64,000 bases of DNA. Origin: Tropicimonas aquimaris (lineage in GTDB: Bacteria > Pseudomonadota > Alphaproteobacteria > Rhodobacterales > Rhodobacteraceae). The notes under the pieces are model-generated. The model worked only from the letters and a program-made list of their open reading frames with translations, did no database searches and was not told the DNA's origin. The stretch lies in NCBI RefSeq assembly GCF_042676185.1, contig NZ_JBHTJT010000008.1:672952-736951 (forward strand), written 5' to 3'. The position numbers were made by a program, and so were the translations under genes. Below, one piece after another: positions 52,771 to 60,601 of the stretch. Numbering within the stretch: the first letter of the stretch is position 1; every line of letters begins with the position of its first letter.

Positions 52771-53667
52771 ATGATCCTCTTTGGAACCAACCCCATCGCC
52801 TGGGCGAACGACGACGACCACAGCCTCGGCGCCGACATCCCCACCGAGCGGATCCTGCACGAGGCCGCGGAGATCGGCTTCGACGGCATCGAGAACGGCC
52901 ACCGCTGGCCCGACGATCCCGAGGCTCTGAAGCAGTTACTCGGCAGCCACGGGCTCAGGTTCATCTCCGGCTGGTATTCGCTGAACCTGCTCGCTCAGTC
53001 GGTCGAAGCGGAGATGGTCGCGATCCAGCCGCACCTCGACAAGCTCAAGCACAACGGCTGCAAGGTCTGCATCGCCTGCGAGACGTCGAACTCAATTCAG
53101 GGGCTCCCGTCTCCTCTCTCCGAAAGCCCGGTGCTAACGCCGGAGGGGATGCGGGACTTCGGTGCGAAGGTCGAGGCGCTCGCCGCCTACACCGCCGACC
53201 AGGGGATCGACCTCGTCTATCACCACCACATGGGTACTGTCGTCGAGACGCCCGAGGAGATCGATGCATTCATGGCGGCGACCGGTCCGGCGACACAGCT
53301 TCTTTTCGACGCTGGCCATTGCTACTTCGGTGCAAACGGCACCGACCCCACGCCGATCCTGGAGAAATACATCGACCGGGTCAGCCATTTCCACGCTAAG
53401 AACGTCCGCCCAGCGGTGATGCAGCAGGTTCGCGAGACCGGAATGTCCTTCATGGACGGCGTGCGCGCCGGAGTTTTCACGGTCCCGGGCGACCCGGAGG
53501 GCGGCGTCGATTTCGGTCCGCTGATGCGGATCCTCAAAGACGCAGGTTATGCGGGTTGGATCGTTATCGAGGCCGAGCAGGACCCGGCCGTGCGTAACCC
53601 GCTCCACTACCAGTCGATGGGTCTGCTCACTCTCAAGGATATCAGCAAGGAGGTGGGTCTGGCATGA
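52771..53667 (+). CDS. iolE: Myo-inosose-2 dehydratase
   Basis: 298 aa TIM-barrel metal enzyme converting 2-keto-myo-inositol to the trihydroxycyclohexanedione, the substrate of IolD. The start MILFGTNPIAWANDDD has AGGGAG upstream. Metal and active-site residues occur in ENGHRWP (~46), YHHHMGTVVETPEEID (~150), LLFDAGHCYF (~178) and VSHFHAKNVRP (~204), ending with WIVIEAEQDPAVRNP. Overlaps iolB by ATGA. Confidence 0.94.
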   Translation: MILFGTNPIAWANDDDHSLGADIPTERILHEAAEIGFDGIENGHRWPDDPEALKQLLGSHGLRFISGWYSLNLLAQSVEAEMVAIQPHLDKLKHNGCKVCIACETSNSIQGLPSPLSESPVLTPEGMRDFGAKVEALAAYTADQGIDLVYHHHMGTVVETPEEIDAFMAATGPATQLLFDAGHCYFGANGTDPTPILEKYIDRVSHFHAKNVRPAVMQQVRETGMSFMDGVRAGVFTVPGDPEGGVDFGPLMRILKDAGYAGWIVIEAEQDPAVRNPLHYQSMGLLTLKDISKEVGLA

Positions 53668-54458
53668 GCGGTCTTCTTCACAAACCCTTCGGGGCACATG
53701 GCAAGGTACACGAGATCACACCGCAATCGGCTGGCTGGCGTTACGTCGGCTTCTCGCTCTACCGGCTGCGCGCTGGCGAGAGCGTGTCGGAAGCCACGGG
53801 TGACAGGGAAGTCATCCTCGTGATGGTCGAGGGAAAGGCGCAGTTGCAAGGTGCCGGGCAGAACTGGGGTGAGCTTGGCGAGCGGATGAACGTGTTCGAG
53901 AAGAGCCCGCCGCATTGCCTTTACTTGCCCAACGGCACGGAATGGGAGGCCGAGGCGACCACCGGTTGTGTATTGGCCGTGTGTTCGGCCCCCGGCATGG
54001 GGGGGCACGAGGCCCGCCGGATTGGCCCCGGCGGCATCACACTGACCGAGCGCGGCGAGGGCACCAACACCCGCCACATCAACAACATCGCCATGGAGAA
54101 CGAGGACTTCTGTGACAGCCTGTTGGTTACGGAGGTGTTCACGCCGGCCGGGCACTGGTCGTCCTATCCATCGCACCGCCATGACGAGGATGACTATCCC
54201 CGCATCACATATCTCGAAGAGACCTATTACCACCGGTTCAACCCTGCTGACGGTTTCGGAATCCAGCGCGTCTACACCGACGATCTGCAACTCAACGAAA
54301 CTATGGCATTGCATGATGGCGATGTCGTCTGCGTTCCCCGCGGTCACCACCCTTGCGGCGCGCCCTACGGATTCGAGATGTATTACCTCAACGTCATGGC
54401 CGGCCCCTTGCGCAAATGGCGCTTCGTCCCCGCGCCAAATGTCGAACACCTGATGTAG
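53664..54458 (+). CDS. iolB: 5-deoxy-glucuronate isomerase
   Basis: 264 aa bicupin. The metal site is in the second cupin: WSSYPSHRHDEDDYPRITYLEE (range near 166-187), with the HRHD...E pattern, and the histidine of GDVVCVPRGHHPCGAP near 220. It isomerises 5-deoxy-glucuronate to 5-dehydro-2-deoxygluconate, the substrate of IolC. The start codon overlaps the iolE stop, indicating translational coupling. Confidence 0.94.
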   Translation: MSGLLHKPFGAHGKVHEITPQSAGWRYVGFSLYRLRAGESVSEATGDREVILVMVEGKAQLQGAGQNWGELGERMNVFEKSPPHCLYLPNGTEWEAEATTGCVLAVCSAPGMGGHEARRIGPGGITLTERGEGTNTRHINNIAMENEDFCDSLLVTEVFTPAGHWSSYPSHRHDEDDYPRITYLEETYYHRFNPADGFGIQRVYTDDLQLNETMALHDGDVVCVPRGHHPCGAPYGFEMYYLNVMAGPLRKWRFVPAPNVEHLM

Positions 54459-54482
54459 CGCTGCCGACCGGGTTATACGCAC

Positions 54483-55265
54483 ATGCCTCACACCTTCACG
54501 CTCGCCGCTTGCGCCGAGATGCTCTGGCGGGACCGCCCCATGGAATGGCGTGTCAAGCGTCTGACAGAACTCGGTTTTCAGGTCGGTCTTTGGAACTGGC
54601 CGGACCACGATCTCGATATGCTGGAGAGGTCCGGAGCCACATTTTCGATCATGAACGGCTATCTTCGCGGCCGGTTGACCGACAATGAAGGCGCTGATGA
54701 ACTGCTGGCGACAGCCCGCGAGACCGCGCAGGTCGGCAAGCGGCTTGGAGTTGCGCGGCTGAACCTGCACGGTACCGGGCTGGGCGATGGAGGGCTTCCC
54801 GTCGCGCCCTGCGAGGTTGTCACTGGTGCGATGTGGCTCAGGGCGCGAGACACGCTCTGTCGCATAGGCGAGATGGCGGAGGAAGAAGGCGTGACCTTCA
54901 CGCTCGAAAACCTCAACCTTCCCGTCGATCACCCCGGCACGCCCTTCGGCCGGGCCGAAGATACGCTGGCGCTGGTCTCGTCGGTGGATCATCCGCGACT
55001 GAAGCTGAACCTGGATCTTTACCATGCGCAGATCGGCGAGGGGAACCTTGTGGAACTCTGCCGCAGCTGCCTTCCGTGGATCGGTGAGGTCCAGGTTGCC
55101 GACGTGCCCGGCCGCATGGAGCCCGGAACCGGCGAGATCAATTACTCCGGGATTGCAAAGGCGCTCCGCGAGATGGGATATGCCGGCCCGGTTGGCATGG
55201 AGGCCTTTGCATCAGGTGATCCGGAAGAAGCGCTCGTTGCCTTCAGAAACGCGTTCGACGCCTGA
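54483..55265 (+). CDS. TIM-barrel isomerase, hydroxypyruvate isomerase/IolI-like
   Basis: 260 aa AP-endonuclease-2-type TIM barrel. LNLHGTGLGDGG (~89), EGVTFTLENLNLPVDHPGTPF (range ~136-156, with metal Glu), KLNLDLYHAQIGEGNL (~173) and GMEAFASGDPEEAL (~238) match the hydroxypyruvate isomerase family. Sitting at the end of the iol cluster, it may interconvert inosose isomers like IolI, or act on a side product; sequence alone does not separate these. 24 bases after iolB. Confidence 0.85.
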   Translation: MPHTFTLAACAEMLWRDRPMEWRVKRLTELGFQVGLWNWPDHDLDMLERSGATFSIMNGYLRGRLTDNEGADELLATARETAQVGKRLGVARLNLHGTGLGDGGLPVAPCEVVTGAMWLRARDTLCRIGEMAEEEGVTFTLENLNLPVDHPGTPFGRAEDTLALVSSVDHPRLKLNLDLYHAQIGEGNLVELCRSCLPWIGEVQVADVPGRMEPGTGEINYSGIAKALREMGYAGPVGMEAFASGDPEEALVAFRNAFDA

Positions 55266-55895
55266 AGTACGTGCAACAAACCGCGGGCGTGATTCCTGTC
55301 CAATCGTCCTACATGGACAGACACGCCGGAGCGCGGCAATCACGAGGACAGCCGCGCTCCGAAGACATTCCCGACACGATTTGATGCAGGACCGGGCGCC
55401 GAACCTCCCGATCCCGCTCGACATCTCAACCTCTGAAGAGGCGCAATGCCGAATGGTGCGGACCCGCGGACCCAAAGTGCGGACCCAAATAAAATCCCTG
55501 TCGCTAGAGAACTTCCGGGCAAAAGCCCCCCGCATAGGATGCACGGCCGCGAAGGACCCAAGCACGGGGAGGGGATCGGGCGCCGGGGGCCTCGCATCGG
55601 CTCCCCTCCCGATCATGCCATGAATATGCCCGCGAAACCGGCGGTTTGTCGCGCCGTTTATGACACGTGCCGCGCCGTCCGGGCGACGGATCGGACACGT
55701 GCAGAGCCGTCGAAGACGCGGTTGAATCCGAGGACTCGGACGTCAGTGGCGGCGAGAGCGCATCCATGCCCTCTGCAACTCATTGTCGTTAAATGAGATT
55801 GCACCGCACCACGGTGATGCGGTCGCTGCTATTGGTTGTCACTGCAACCGACGAGCAGGAGAGAGCCGGTAGGTGGTCGCAAAGCCCCTGAAAGG
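55266..55895. other. 630-base gap with a short direct repeat, no gene
   Basis: No supported gene or RNA. GTGCGGACCC at 55456, GCGGACCCAAA at 55466 and GTGCGGACCCAAA at 55477 form a tight triplet of related units. This gap separates the inositol island from the PIN-containing mobile segment and may hold the junction. Confidence 0.45.
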
Positions 55896-56438
55896 CTAGT
55901 CACCGCTTTCGAGATCAAATGATTGTTGGGGATCTTCCGGCGGCAGGTCGAGATCGGCCGTACGGTAGGCCTTCATACCGGATCGCGTCGCGTAATTGTG
56001 CACGTCATCGTCGTCGGAATAGACTGAATGTGCGCCTTCTGCCTTTGCGATGGCAACGATCTGCCTGTCGAACTTGATCTTGGTCTTTGTTGCATCGGGG
56101 CTAGCTGCGTCAACGCGATGTCCGCCGCGCCGGATTGCATCACTCATGGCTAAAGCGGCTTCAATGGCTGCCTTCTGGTCGAAAGGAGCAATCCGAAAAA
56201 CGGACTGGCCATTGAGCGTGTCGAGATACGGCTGCAAGGCGTCGCCGGCATGTACCAGGACTTCGCTCAAGACTGGTGTCGGGATAATGATCTTCTCTTT
56301 GTCGGTAGCGAGATTCTCGATCAAGTACTCGATCCGCTCGGCCGCCTTCTCAACAGCCGAGCCTGTGGCGAGATCGATAGGCGCTTTGGCGTTGGGATCA
56401 AGAACAAGCAACAGGATCGAACTATCGAAGACAACCAT
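55896..56438 (-). CDS. PIN-domain protein
   Basis: 180 aa. The VapC-like PIN fold opens MVVFDSSILLLVLDPNA with Asp5, has a Glu in IIIPTPVLSEVLVHAG near residue 59, then Asp in IKFDRQIVAIAKAEG near 124 and YSDDDDVHNYA near 140, so the acidic quartet expected for a Mg-dependent ribonuclease is present. It is longer than typical VapC (~130 aa) because of an insertion after ~20 and an acidic C-terminal tail. The start overlaps the upstream gene's stop by one base (TAATG). Confidence 0.85.
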   Translation of the reverse strand: MVVFDSSILLLVLDPNAKAPIDLATGSAVEKAAERIEYLIENLATDKEKIIIPTPVLSEVLVHAGDALQPYLDTLNGQSVFRIAPFDQKAAIEAALAMSDAIRRGGHRVDAASPDATKTKIKFDRQIVAIAKAEGAHSVYSDDDDVHNYATRSGMKAYRTADLDLPPEDPQQSFDLESGD

Positions 56439-57184
56439 TAGTGCAAACCGTTACCCTTCTCACGTAGTGCTTTCAGAGCACCGATTGGGTCGTCCAAGCT
56501 CTTCCACTCACTGCCTTCAATATCACGCATTTGGTTGATTGCGTCCTTGAGGTCATCGGCAGCCAGAACGTTGTAGCTATCAACACGGAACTTCTTGAGA
56601 ATCCAGTTGCCATCTTGGTCACGGAGCCACCGGCCAGTACCCAAAATCCGAACAGGTTCGTACATGTGCTTGGCGAGACGGCGTGCGGTCTCGCGGTTGG
56701 TGTCGATCCCAGTGTATTTGATGTCCCCGTTCTGCAATTGGAGATGAACGGTCTGATCCGCGCCGCTGACGCTAATCAGGATTCCATCCAGCGAACCTTC
56801 CTGGTTGAACGGGCCGTAAGTTGTTGGCCTTAGCCTTGTCACGCCCGGAAATGCAATGACCTCCGCGCTCTCATTCTCGTCTTCGTAGATAAAGCCGGTC
56901 GCGTTGTCCTCGGCAAGCAGGCGATCGATCTCAGCATGCGCCTTGCTGGCTTCAGGGGTGCCCTCGCCGCGCTTCACCTGTGCGAGGTGGGCTGCAACCT
57001 TTGGCACATCTTCATGGTCGATCCTTGTGACAAGCTGCGTGCTACCTGGCTTGAGAGTCTGGAAATGCACGGCAGTTTCGTGACCCAATATGGCGGCGAG
57101 ATTTTGCATGTACTCAGCCAGCCGAGCCATCGGAATGGTCTCGGGCGTGTAGGCCTTGATGTACAAGGTATAGCTCTTGCTCAT
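56438..57184 (-). CDS. Unknown protein paired with the PIN-domain gene
   Basis: 248 aa from ATG 57184 (MSKSYTLYIKAYTPETIPMA), with GGGAGACA upstream. The N-terminal half (1-~105) reads as mixed alpha/beta; the middle has VIAFPGVTRLRPTTYGPF, and the C-terminal half has GDIKYTGIDTNRETARRLAKH and VRILGTGRWLRDQDGNWILK, repeated strand-rich blocks with no family I can name. No signal peptide or membrane segment. The TAATG overlap with the PIN gene means the two act together; it might be the antitoxin, sensor or targeting partner. Its base composition is lower in GC than the flanks. Confidence 0.8.
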   Translation of the reverse strand: MSKSYTLYIKAYTPETIPMARLAEYMQNLAAILGHETAVHFQTLKPGSTQLVTRIDHEDVPKVAAHLAQVKRGEGTPEASKAHAEIDRLLAEDNATGFIYEDENESAEVIAFPGVTRLRPTTYGPFNQEGSLDGILISVSGADQTVHLQLQNGDIKYTGIDTNRETARRLAKHMYEPVRILGTGRWLRDQDGNWILKKFRVDSYNVLAADDLKDAINQMRDIEGSEWKSLDDPIGALKALREKGNGLH

Positions 57185-57404
57185 TGTCTCCCTCGATGCA
57201 GCCACGCATTTCGATCACTGCAACTGGCCTTGATCAGTAGCAATAAAGTGCAATAATCACAAGAACTTAATAATAATCCTTGGTTATCAGAATCTTAGTT
57301 TCCTTGCGACCTTGGTTTAAACACTTGGAACCTCAACGTCGCTCGATTTTCGTCTTGCTATGGTCGGCGAGGGACTGACGAGGCGACGAATTGTTAACAT
57401 GCAC

Positions 57405-57872
57405 TTATGACTGAGGGTCATTGATCGAAGACTTCGTGGGAACTCTCCTCGTCGGCTTTCGTCCTTGCCGGCCCAGCGCGCGAGAAAGATGGATAAGCGC
57501 GGCCGACCAGCGCCGCCAAGCCTGTGACCGGCCTAGCCCTACAGCGCGACAGATGGCACGCCAGTGATGTCCGTCCGCCCGCATCCAGACAATCCGCCGA
57601 TCAATGGTAGCGCGGTCCTGCTCGGGATGGTCAATGAGGCGCAACCAGTCGAGCGCCTCCTCCATGCGCTGGATCTCCTTCGCGTTGGGAATCACGCGCA
57701 TCCTTGCCTCGTGGTAGCCATAGGCGTGCCGCGCCTCCTGCACATAGGCCGGCCAACTCGATCCGTAGCCCGATGGCCCGCTCCCCGGCGGGTTGGGCAT
57801 CCGCTTCAGCGTCAGTGCGGCCTCTTCGAAGCGCTCCTCGATTTCCGCCGGTGTCAGGTTTCTGCTCGCCAT
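57405..57872 (-). CDS. DUF6362-like phage-type protein
   Basis: 155 aa from ATG 57872 (MASRNLTPAEIEERFEEAALTLKRMPNPP), with AAAGGAA upstream. Conserved features: GYGSSWPAYVQEARHAYG, RRIVWMRADGHHWRAICRAVGLGRSQAWRRW (two blocks), the latter reading as a helix-turn-helix. The family is found in alphaproteobacterial prophages and integrative elements, probably as a DNA-binding protein. It lies 11 bases from the next upstream gene on the same strand. Confidence 0.75.
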   Translation of the reverse strand: MASRNLTPAEIEERFEEAALTLKRMPNPPGSGPSGYGSSWPAYVQEARHAYGYHEARMRVIPNAKEIQRMEEALDWLRLIDHPEQDRATIDRRIVWMRADGHHWRAICRAVGLGRSQAWRRWSAALIHLSRALGRQGRKPTRRVPTKSSINDPQS

Positions 57873-57883
57873 GTTCGTTCCTT

Positions 57884-58399
57884 TCAGCCGGCCTTGCGTT
57901 CGGGTAGGTGTGCCGCCTCGACGCCCAGCGCGTCGCGCGCCATCCGCAGATAGACTTGGCGCACACGCATGATCGGCTCTGCCCGTTCGATGATGTGACC
58001 CGGTGTCGGTGCAAAGGTGTTCGGTTCCCGGCGCCATTGCTGGCATGCCGCCAGAATGATGTCCGCTGGGTAAGTCCGTAGATCCGTGATCCAGTCCTCG
58101 AGCACGGCTGCCGCCGCCTTCTCCGAAATCGGACGGGACGAGTAGTGGTTGAGCAGCCCGGTCACCGCCTGCCGCACCTCACTCGTCGTCGCGGCTGACA
58201 ACGAGGCGGACAGGACGCGCTCGATCGCCATCATTTCGGCTCGCTCTGCTGCCGGGATCGGATCGCGCACGCGCTCGTTCAGCGTCTTTCGCATCCACTC
58301 GCGCAACAGCCTCATCCCCGGCGCGTTCCCAGATCGAGGCAGCGGGTTTGCCACCGTGGGCGGATCGTTTGCGTCGAACTGGTTCTCGTTCATTTTCAT
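57884..58399 (-). CDS. Phage-type hypothetical protein (possible replication accessory)
   Basis: 171 aa from ATG 58399 (MKMNENQFDANDPPTV), with GGGAGA eight bases upstream. Mostly helical: LREWMRKTLNERVRDPIPAAERAEMMAIERVLSAS and LEDWITDLRTYPADIILAACQQWRREPNTFAPTPGHIIERAEPI (as ranges). The second block resembles C-terminal parts of replisome-organiser-type phage proteins where 'P-P-..I...' follows a helix, but the assignment is weak. It is adjacent to DUF6362 and to the palindrome array upstream. Confidence 0.65.
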   Translation of the reverse strand: MKMNENQFDANDPPTVANPLPRSGNAPGMRLLREWMRKTLNERVRDPIPAAERAEMMAIERVLSASLSAATTSEVRQAVTGLLNHYSSRPISEKAAAAVLEDWITDLRTYPADIILAACQQWRREPNTFAPTPGHIIERAEPIMRVRQVYLRMARDALGVEAAHLPERKAG

Positions 58400-58485
58400 T
58401 GCAATCTCCCTGCTCTGATTTGCCGGCTCCTGAAGGGGGGTAAGGGGGGTAGGTTCCAAGAGTCGTATAAGAAGACGGTTCAAGG

Positions 58486-58572
58486 GGTGACTGACAGTCA
58501 CCAGGGTGGTGACCAGCAGTCACCCTGGTAGTGTCTGGCAGGCACCCTGCAACAGGGTGACAGGCGGTCACC
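58486..58572. repeat. Array of four 17-bp palindromes GGTGAC-N5-GTCACC
   Basis: Perfect copies at 58486-58502, 58508-58524 and 58556-58572, and a degenerate copy AGTGTC-N5-GGCACC at 58530-58546. Starts are 22, 22 and 26 bases apart, so the sites lie roughly on one helical face. The array is between the divergent 58399 gene and the short plus-strand gene at 58576, a position suited to a repressor operator or a replication-origin iteron set. A less likely alternative is a repetitive coding tail on the minus strand. Confidence 0.8.
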
Positions 58573-58575
58573 CCG

Positions 58576-58941
58576 ATGGTGGCCGCGTCCAGAAGACCCG
58601 CCAGATATTGTTCCTCGATTACTGGATGTTCATCCGGTGTTCTGGGCCGGCGACGGTCCCCGAAGCCGACAAGCAGCATTCAGCGGTTCGAGGACAAGCA
58701 TGACCTGCTGCGTCGCCCGGCGGCAAATAGCGGCGCAACGCCGAGATACGATTGGGACGATGCGTTCCTCGCCGAGATGCTGCGGATTCACGAACAGGGC
58801 GTTCCGGCGACCCAGGCGGAATGGATCGGCCGGATTCAGGAATGGTTCGCGGTGAATTCGAAGAGCGGCGAGGTGCCGGACGAACGGACCATCCGTCGGC
58901 GCCTCACCCCTGCCTGGAAGTCGCTGAGCATGTCAGCCTGA
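58576..58941 (+). CDS. Small hypothetical protein of the integrative segment
   Basis: Up to 121 aa. The last ~65 residues look real: TPRYDWDDAFLAEMLRIHEQG, ATQAEWIGRIQEWFAVNSKSG and DERTIRRRLTPAWKSL read as three helices with a recognition-helix-like end. The first ~50 residues are arginine/serine-rich and probably non-coding, but no better start (ATG or GTG with a binding site) is evident. It may encode a DNA-binding protein for the adjacent palindromes (inference). Confidence 0.5.
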   Translation: MVAASRRPARYCSSITGCSSGVLGRRRSPKPTSSIQRFEDKHDLLRRPAANSGATPRYDWDDAFLAEMLRIHEQGVPATQAEWIGRIQEWFAVNSKSGEVPDERTIRRRLTPAWKSLSMSA

Positions 58942-58974
58942 TGGTGTGGAAATCGATGCGGACGGGTCCGGCGC

Positions 58975-60234
58975 TCAGCCGGCCCTCCGCGTTTCCTCCG
59001 CATCGTGCACCAGTTTCGGCCGCGGCCGGAAGGCACTGGCCACGGCATCGACACCGGCGCGCAGCGGCGAGTCCATCAGGTGGGCGTAGCGCTGCGTGGT
59101 CTGGGTCTGGCTGTGGCCCAGCAGCTTGCCGATCATCTCCAAAGAGGCGCCGCCGCTGACCAGTAGCGAGGCGAAGGTATGGCGTAGGTCATGGATCCGA
59201 ACGTCGGGGATGTTCACTTCCCTCTGGATCTGGATCCAGAAGCGCCGGATCTCCTTCACCGGCTGGCCGGGCACATCGCCGGGGAACAGCCACGGGGACC
59301 CGCGGGGCACCAGCATCTGGCGCTGACGCACGATCGCCGCGGCCTCGTCGGAGATCGGCAGGCGGTGGGTCTTCCGCTGCTTGGTCATGCTGGCGGGCTT
59401 CGTCCAGCTGAGGTGCTCGAGGTTGAAATGCTCGAACCGGGCCTGCCGGACCTCACCGACTCGAGCGCCGGTCAGCATGCAGAGCCGGATGATGTCGGCG
59501 GCGCGGCGATCCTCGGCGGCGTCCAGCGCCGCTGCCAGCTTGCGGATTTCCTGCTGACTCAGGAACCGCTCACGAGGGTTCTCGATCCGGCGGCGGAAGC
59601 CGGAGGCCGGGTTGTCATCCCGCCAGCCCCAGCTCTGGGCATAGGTGAACATCTTTCGCAGCACCTCTCCAGTGCGGTTGGCCCGGATCGGGGTGGGCTT
59701 CGATCCCTGCAGCTTTCGGGCTCTGTTGTTCGGCTTGGCCTTCGATGGCCGCGCCCGTCCGGCGGCGATCTTGTTCAGCAGCTTCTCGACGTCGTAGGGG
59801 GTGATCTCGGTCACCAGCTTGTTGCCCCAGTCCGGCGCCACCAGCTTCTTCAGCATCGACCTCTGATCCGAGGCGTTGGTCGGCGCCAGGTTGGGCAGGT
59901 GCACCTCGACGTACCGGTCGATCAGGTCCTGGAACCGTGGCGCCTCACGGCCCTGTTCGCGCTGGGCGAGAGGGTCTTCCCCGGCATCGATCTCGCGCCG
60001 GAGCTCCTTCGCCCGTTCCCGCGCCGCCGTCGTGGTCCATTCCGGCCAGCGCCCTATGGTCATCCGGCGCTGCCGGCCCGCGTGGCGGTAGTCCAGCGTG
60101 AACGCCCGGCTGCCCGAGCGGTAGATGCAGACCGCAAACCCGCGCACCTCGCTGTCGAAGACCTGGTAGTCACGCCCCTCCGCCGGCTCGGCGTCCCGGA
60201 CGGTTTTCTCATTCAATCGCAGTCGGTTGACCAT
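58975..60234 (-). CDS. Tyrosine-type integrase
   Basis: 419 aa from ATG 60234 (MVNRLRLNEKTVRDAEPAEG), with GGAGGCGA upstream. N-terminal DUF4102/arm-binding domain (~1-90), a core-binding helical domain (~105-215), then the catalytic domain with Arg in LTGARVGEVR near 280, HDLRHTFASLLVSG (HxxR) near 358 and GHSQTQTTQRYAHL with the nucleophile Tyr near 391. It closely matches P4/prophage-type integrases, which usually use tRNA genes. It appears intact. It sits at the right border of the mobile segment. Confidence 0.94.
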   Translation of the reverse strand: MVNRLRLNEKTVRDAEPAEGRDYQVFDSEVRGFAVCIYRSGSRAFTLDYRHAGRQRRMTIGRWPEWTTTAARERAKELRREIDAGEDPLAQREQGREAPRFQDLIDRYVEVHLPNLAPTNASDQRSMLKKLVAPDWGNKLVTEITPYDVEKLLNKIAAGRARPSKAKPNNRARKLQGSKPTPIRANRTGEVLRKMFTYAQSWGWRDDNPASGFRRRIENPRERFLSQQEIRKLAAALDAAEDRRAADIIRLCMLTGARVGEVRQARFEHFNLEHLSWTKPASMTKQRKTHRLPISDEAAAIVRQRQMLVPRGSPWLFPGDVPGQPVKEIRRFWIQIQREVNIPDVRIHDLRHTFASLLVSGGASLEMIGKLLGHSQTQTTQRYAHLMDSPLRAGVDAVASAFRPRPKLVHDAEETRRAG

Positions 60235-60601
60235 GCAACTCGCCTCCTTCGCTCCTGACATGACGCGTAGATTCGCGCCCATATCAAGCGAAGCAGACCA
60301 GAAAGGGTGGCGGGGTGGCGCAGGGTGGCGGAGAGACGGCGGTGGCGCGCCACCCCAATAGAAACAGGGGCAACGCCCAGCGCAGATCTCAATCAATGCT
60401 TGCTTCAGCCGAAATTGCGGTCATTTGTTGGGACCAGAACCAGCCCTACTGATACCAAGTCTTTTGGCCCAGGTCGCTTCGTGGATCTTTCGAGGTTGCG
60501 TTCGCACTAATCTGCAAAAAGGCGGGACACTAGCCATTCGCCGCAATCAACCCTTGCGGTGCGAGCGCGGACAAAAACACCTGCCGATAGCGTTCCATCT
60601 G
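60235..60601. repeat. GGGTGGCG direct repeats and palindrome upstream of the integrase
   Basis: 367-base gap without a gene. GGGTGGCG occurs at 60305-60312, 60313-60320 and 60323-60330, and GGTGGCGCGCCACC at 60341-60354 is a perfect 14-bp palindrome containing the same unit in both orientations. Located 70-120 bases before the integrase start, these could be arm-type sites or an operator. The rest of the gap shows nothing I can name, and no tRNA. Confidence 0.55.

Noticed and set aside
58179..58679. Minus-strand ORF crossing the palindrome array with V-T-x-H-P repeats
   Set aside because: Overlaps 220 bases of a better-supported gene in another frame and has no ribosome-binding site; kept only as an alternative reading of the array.
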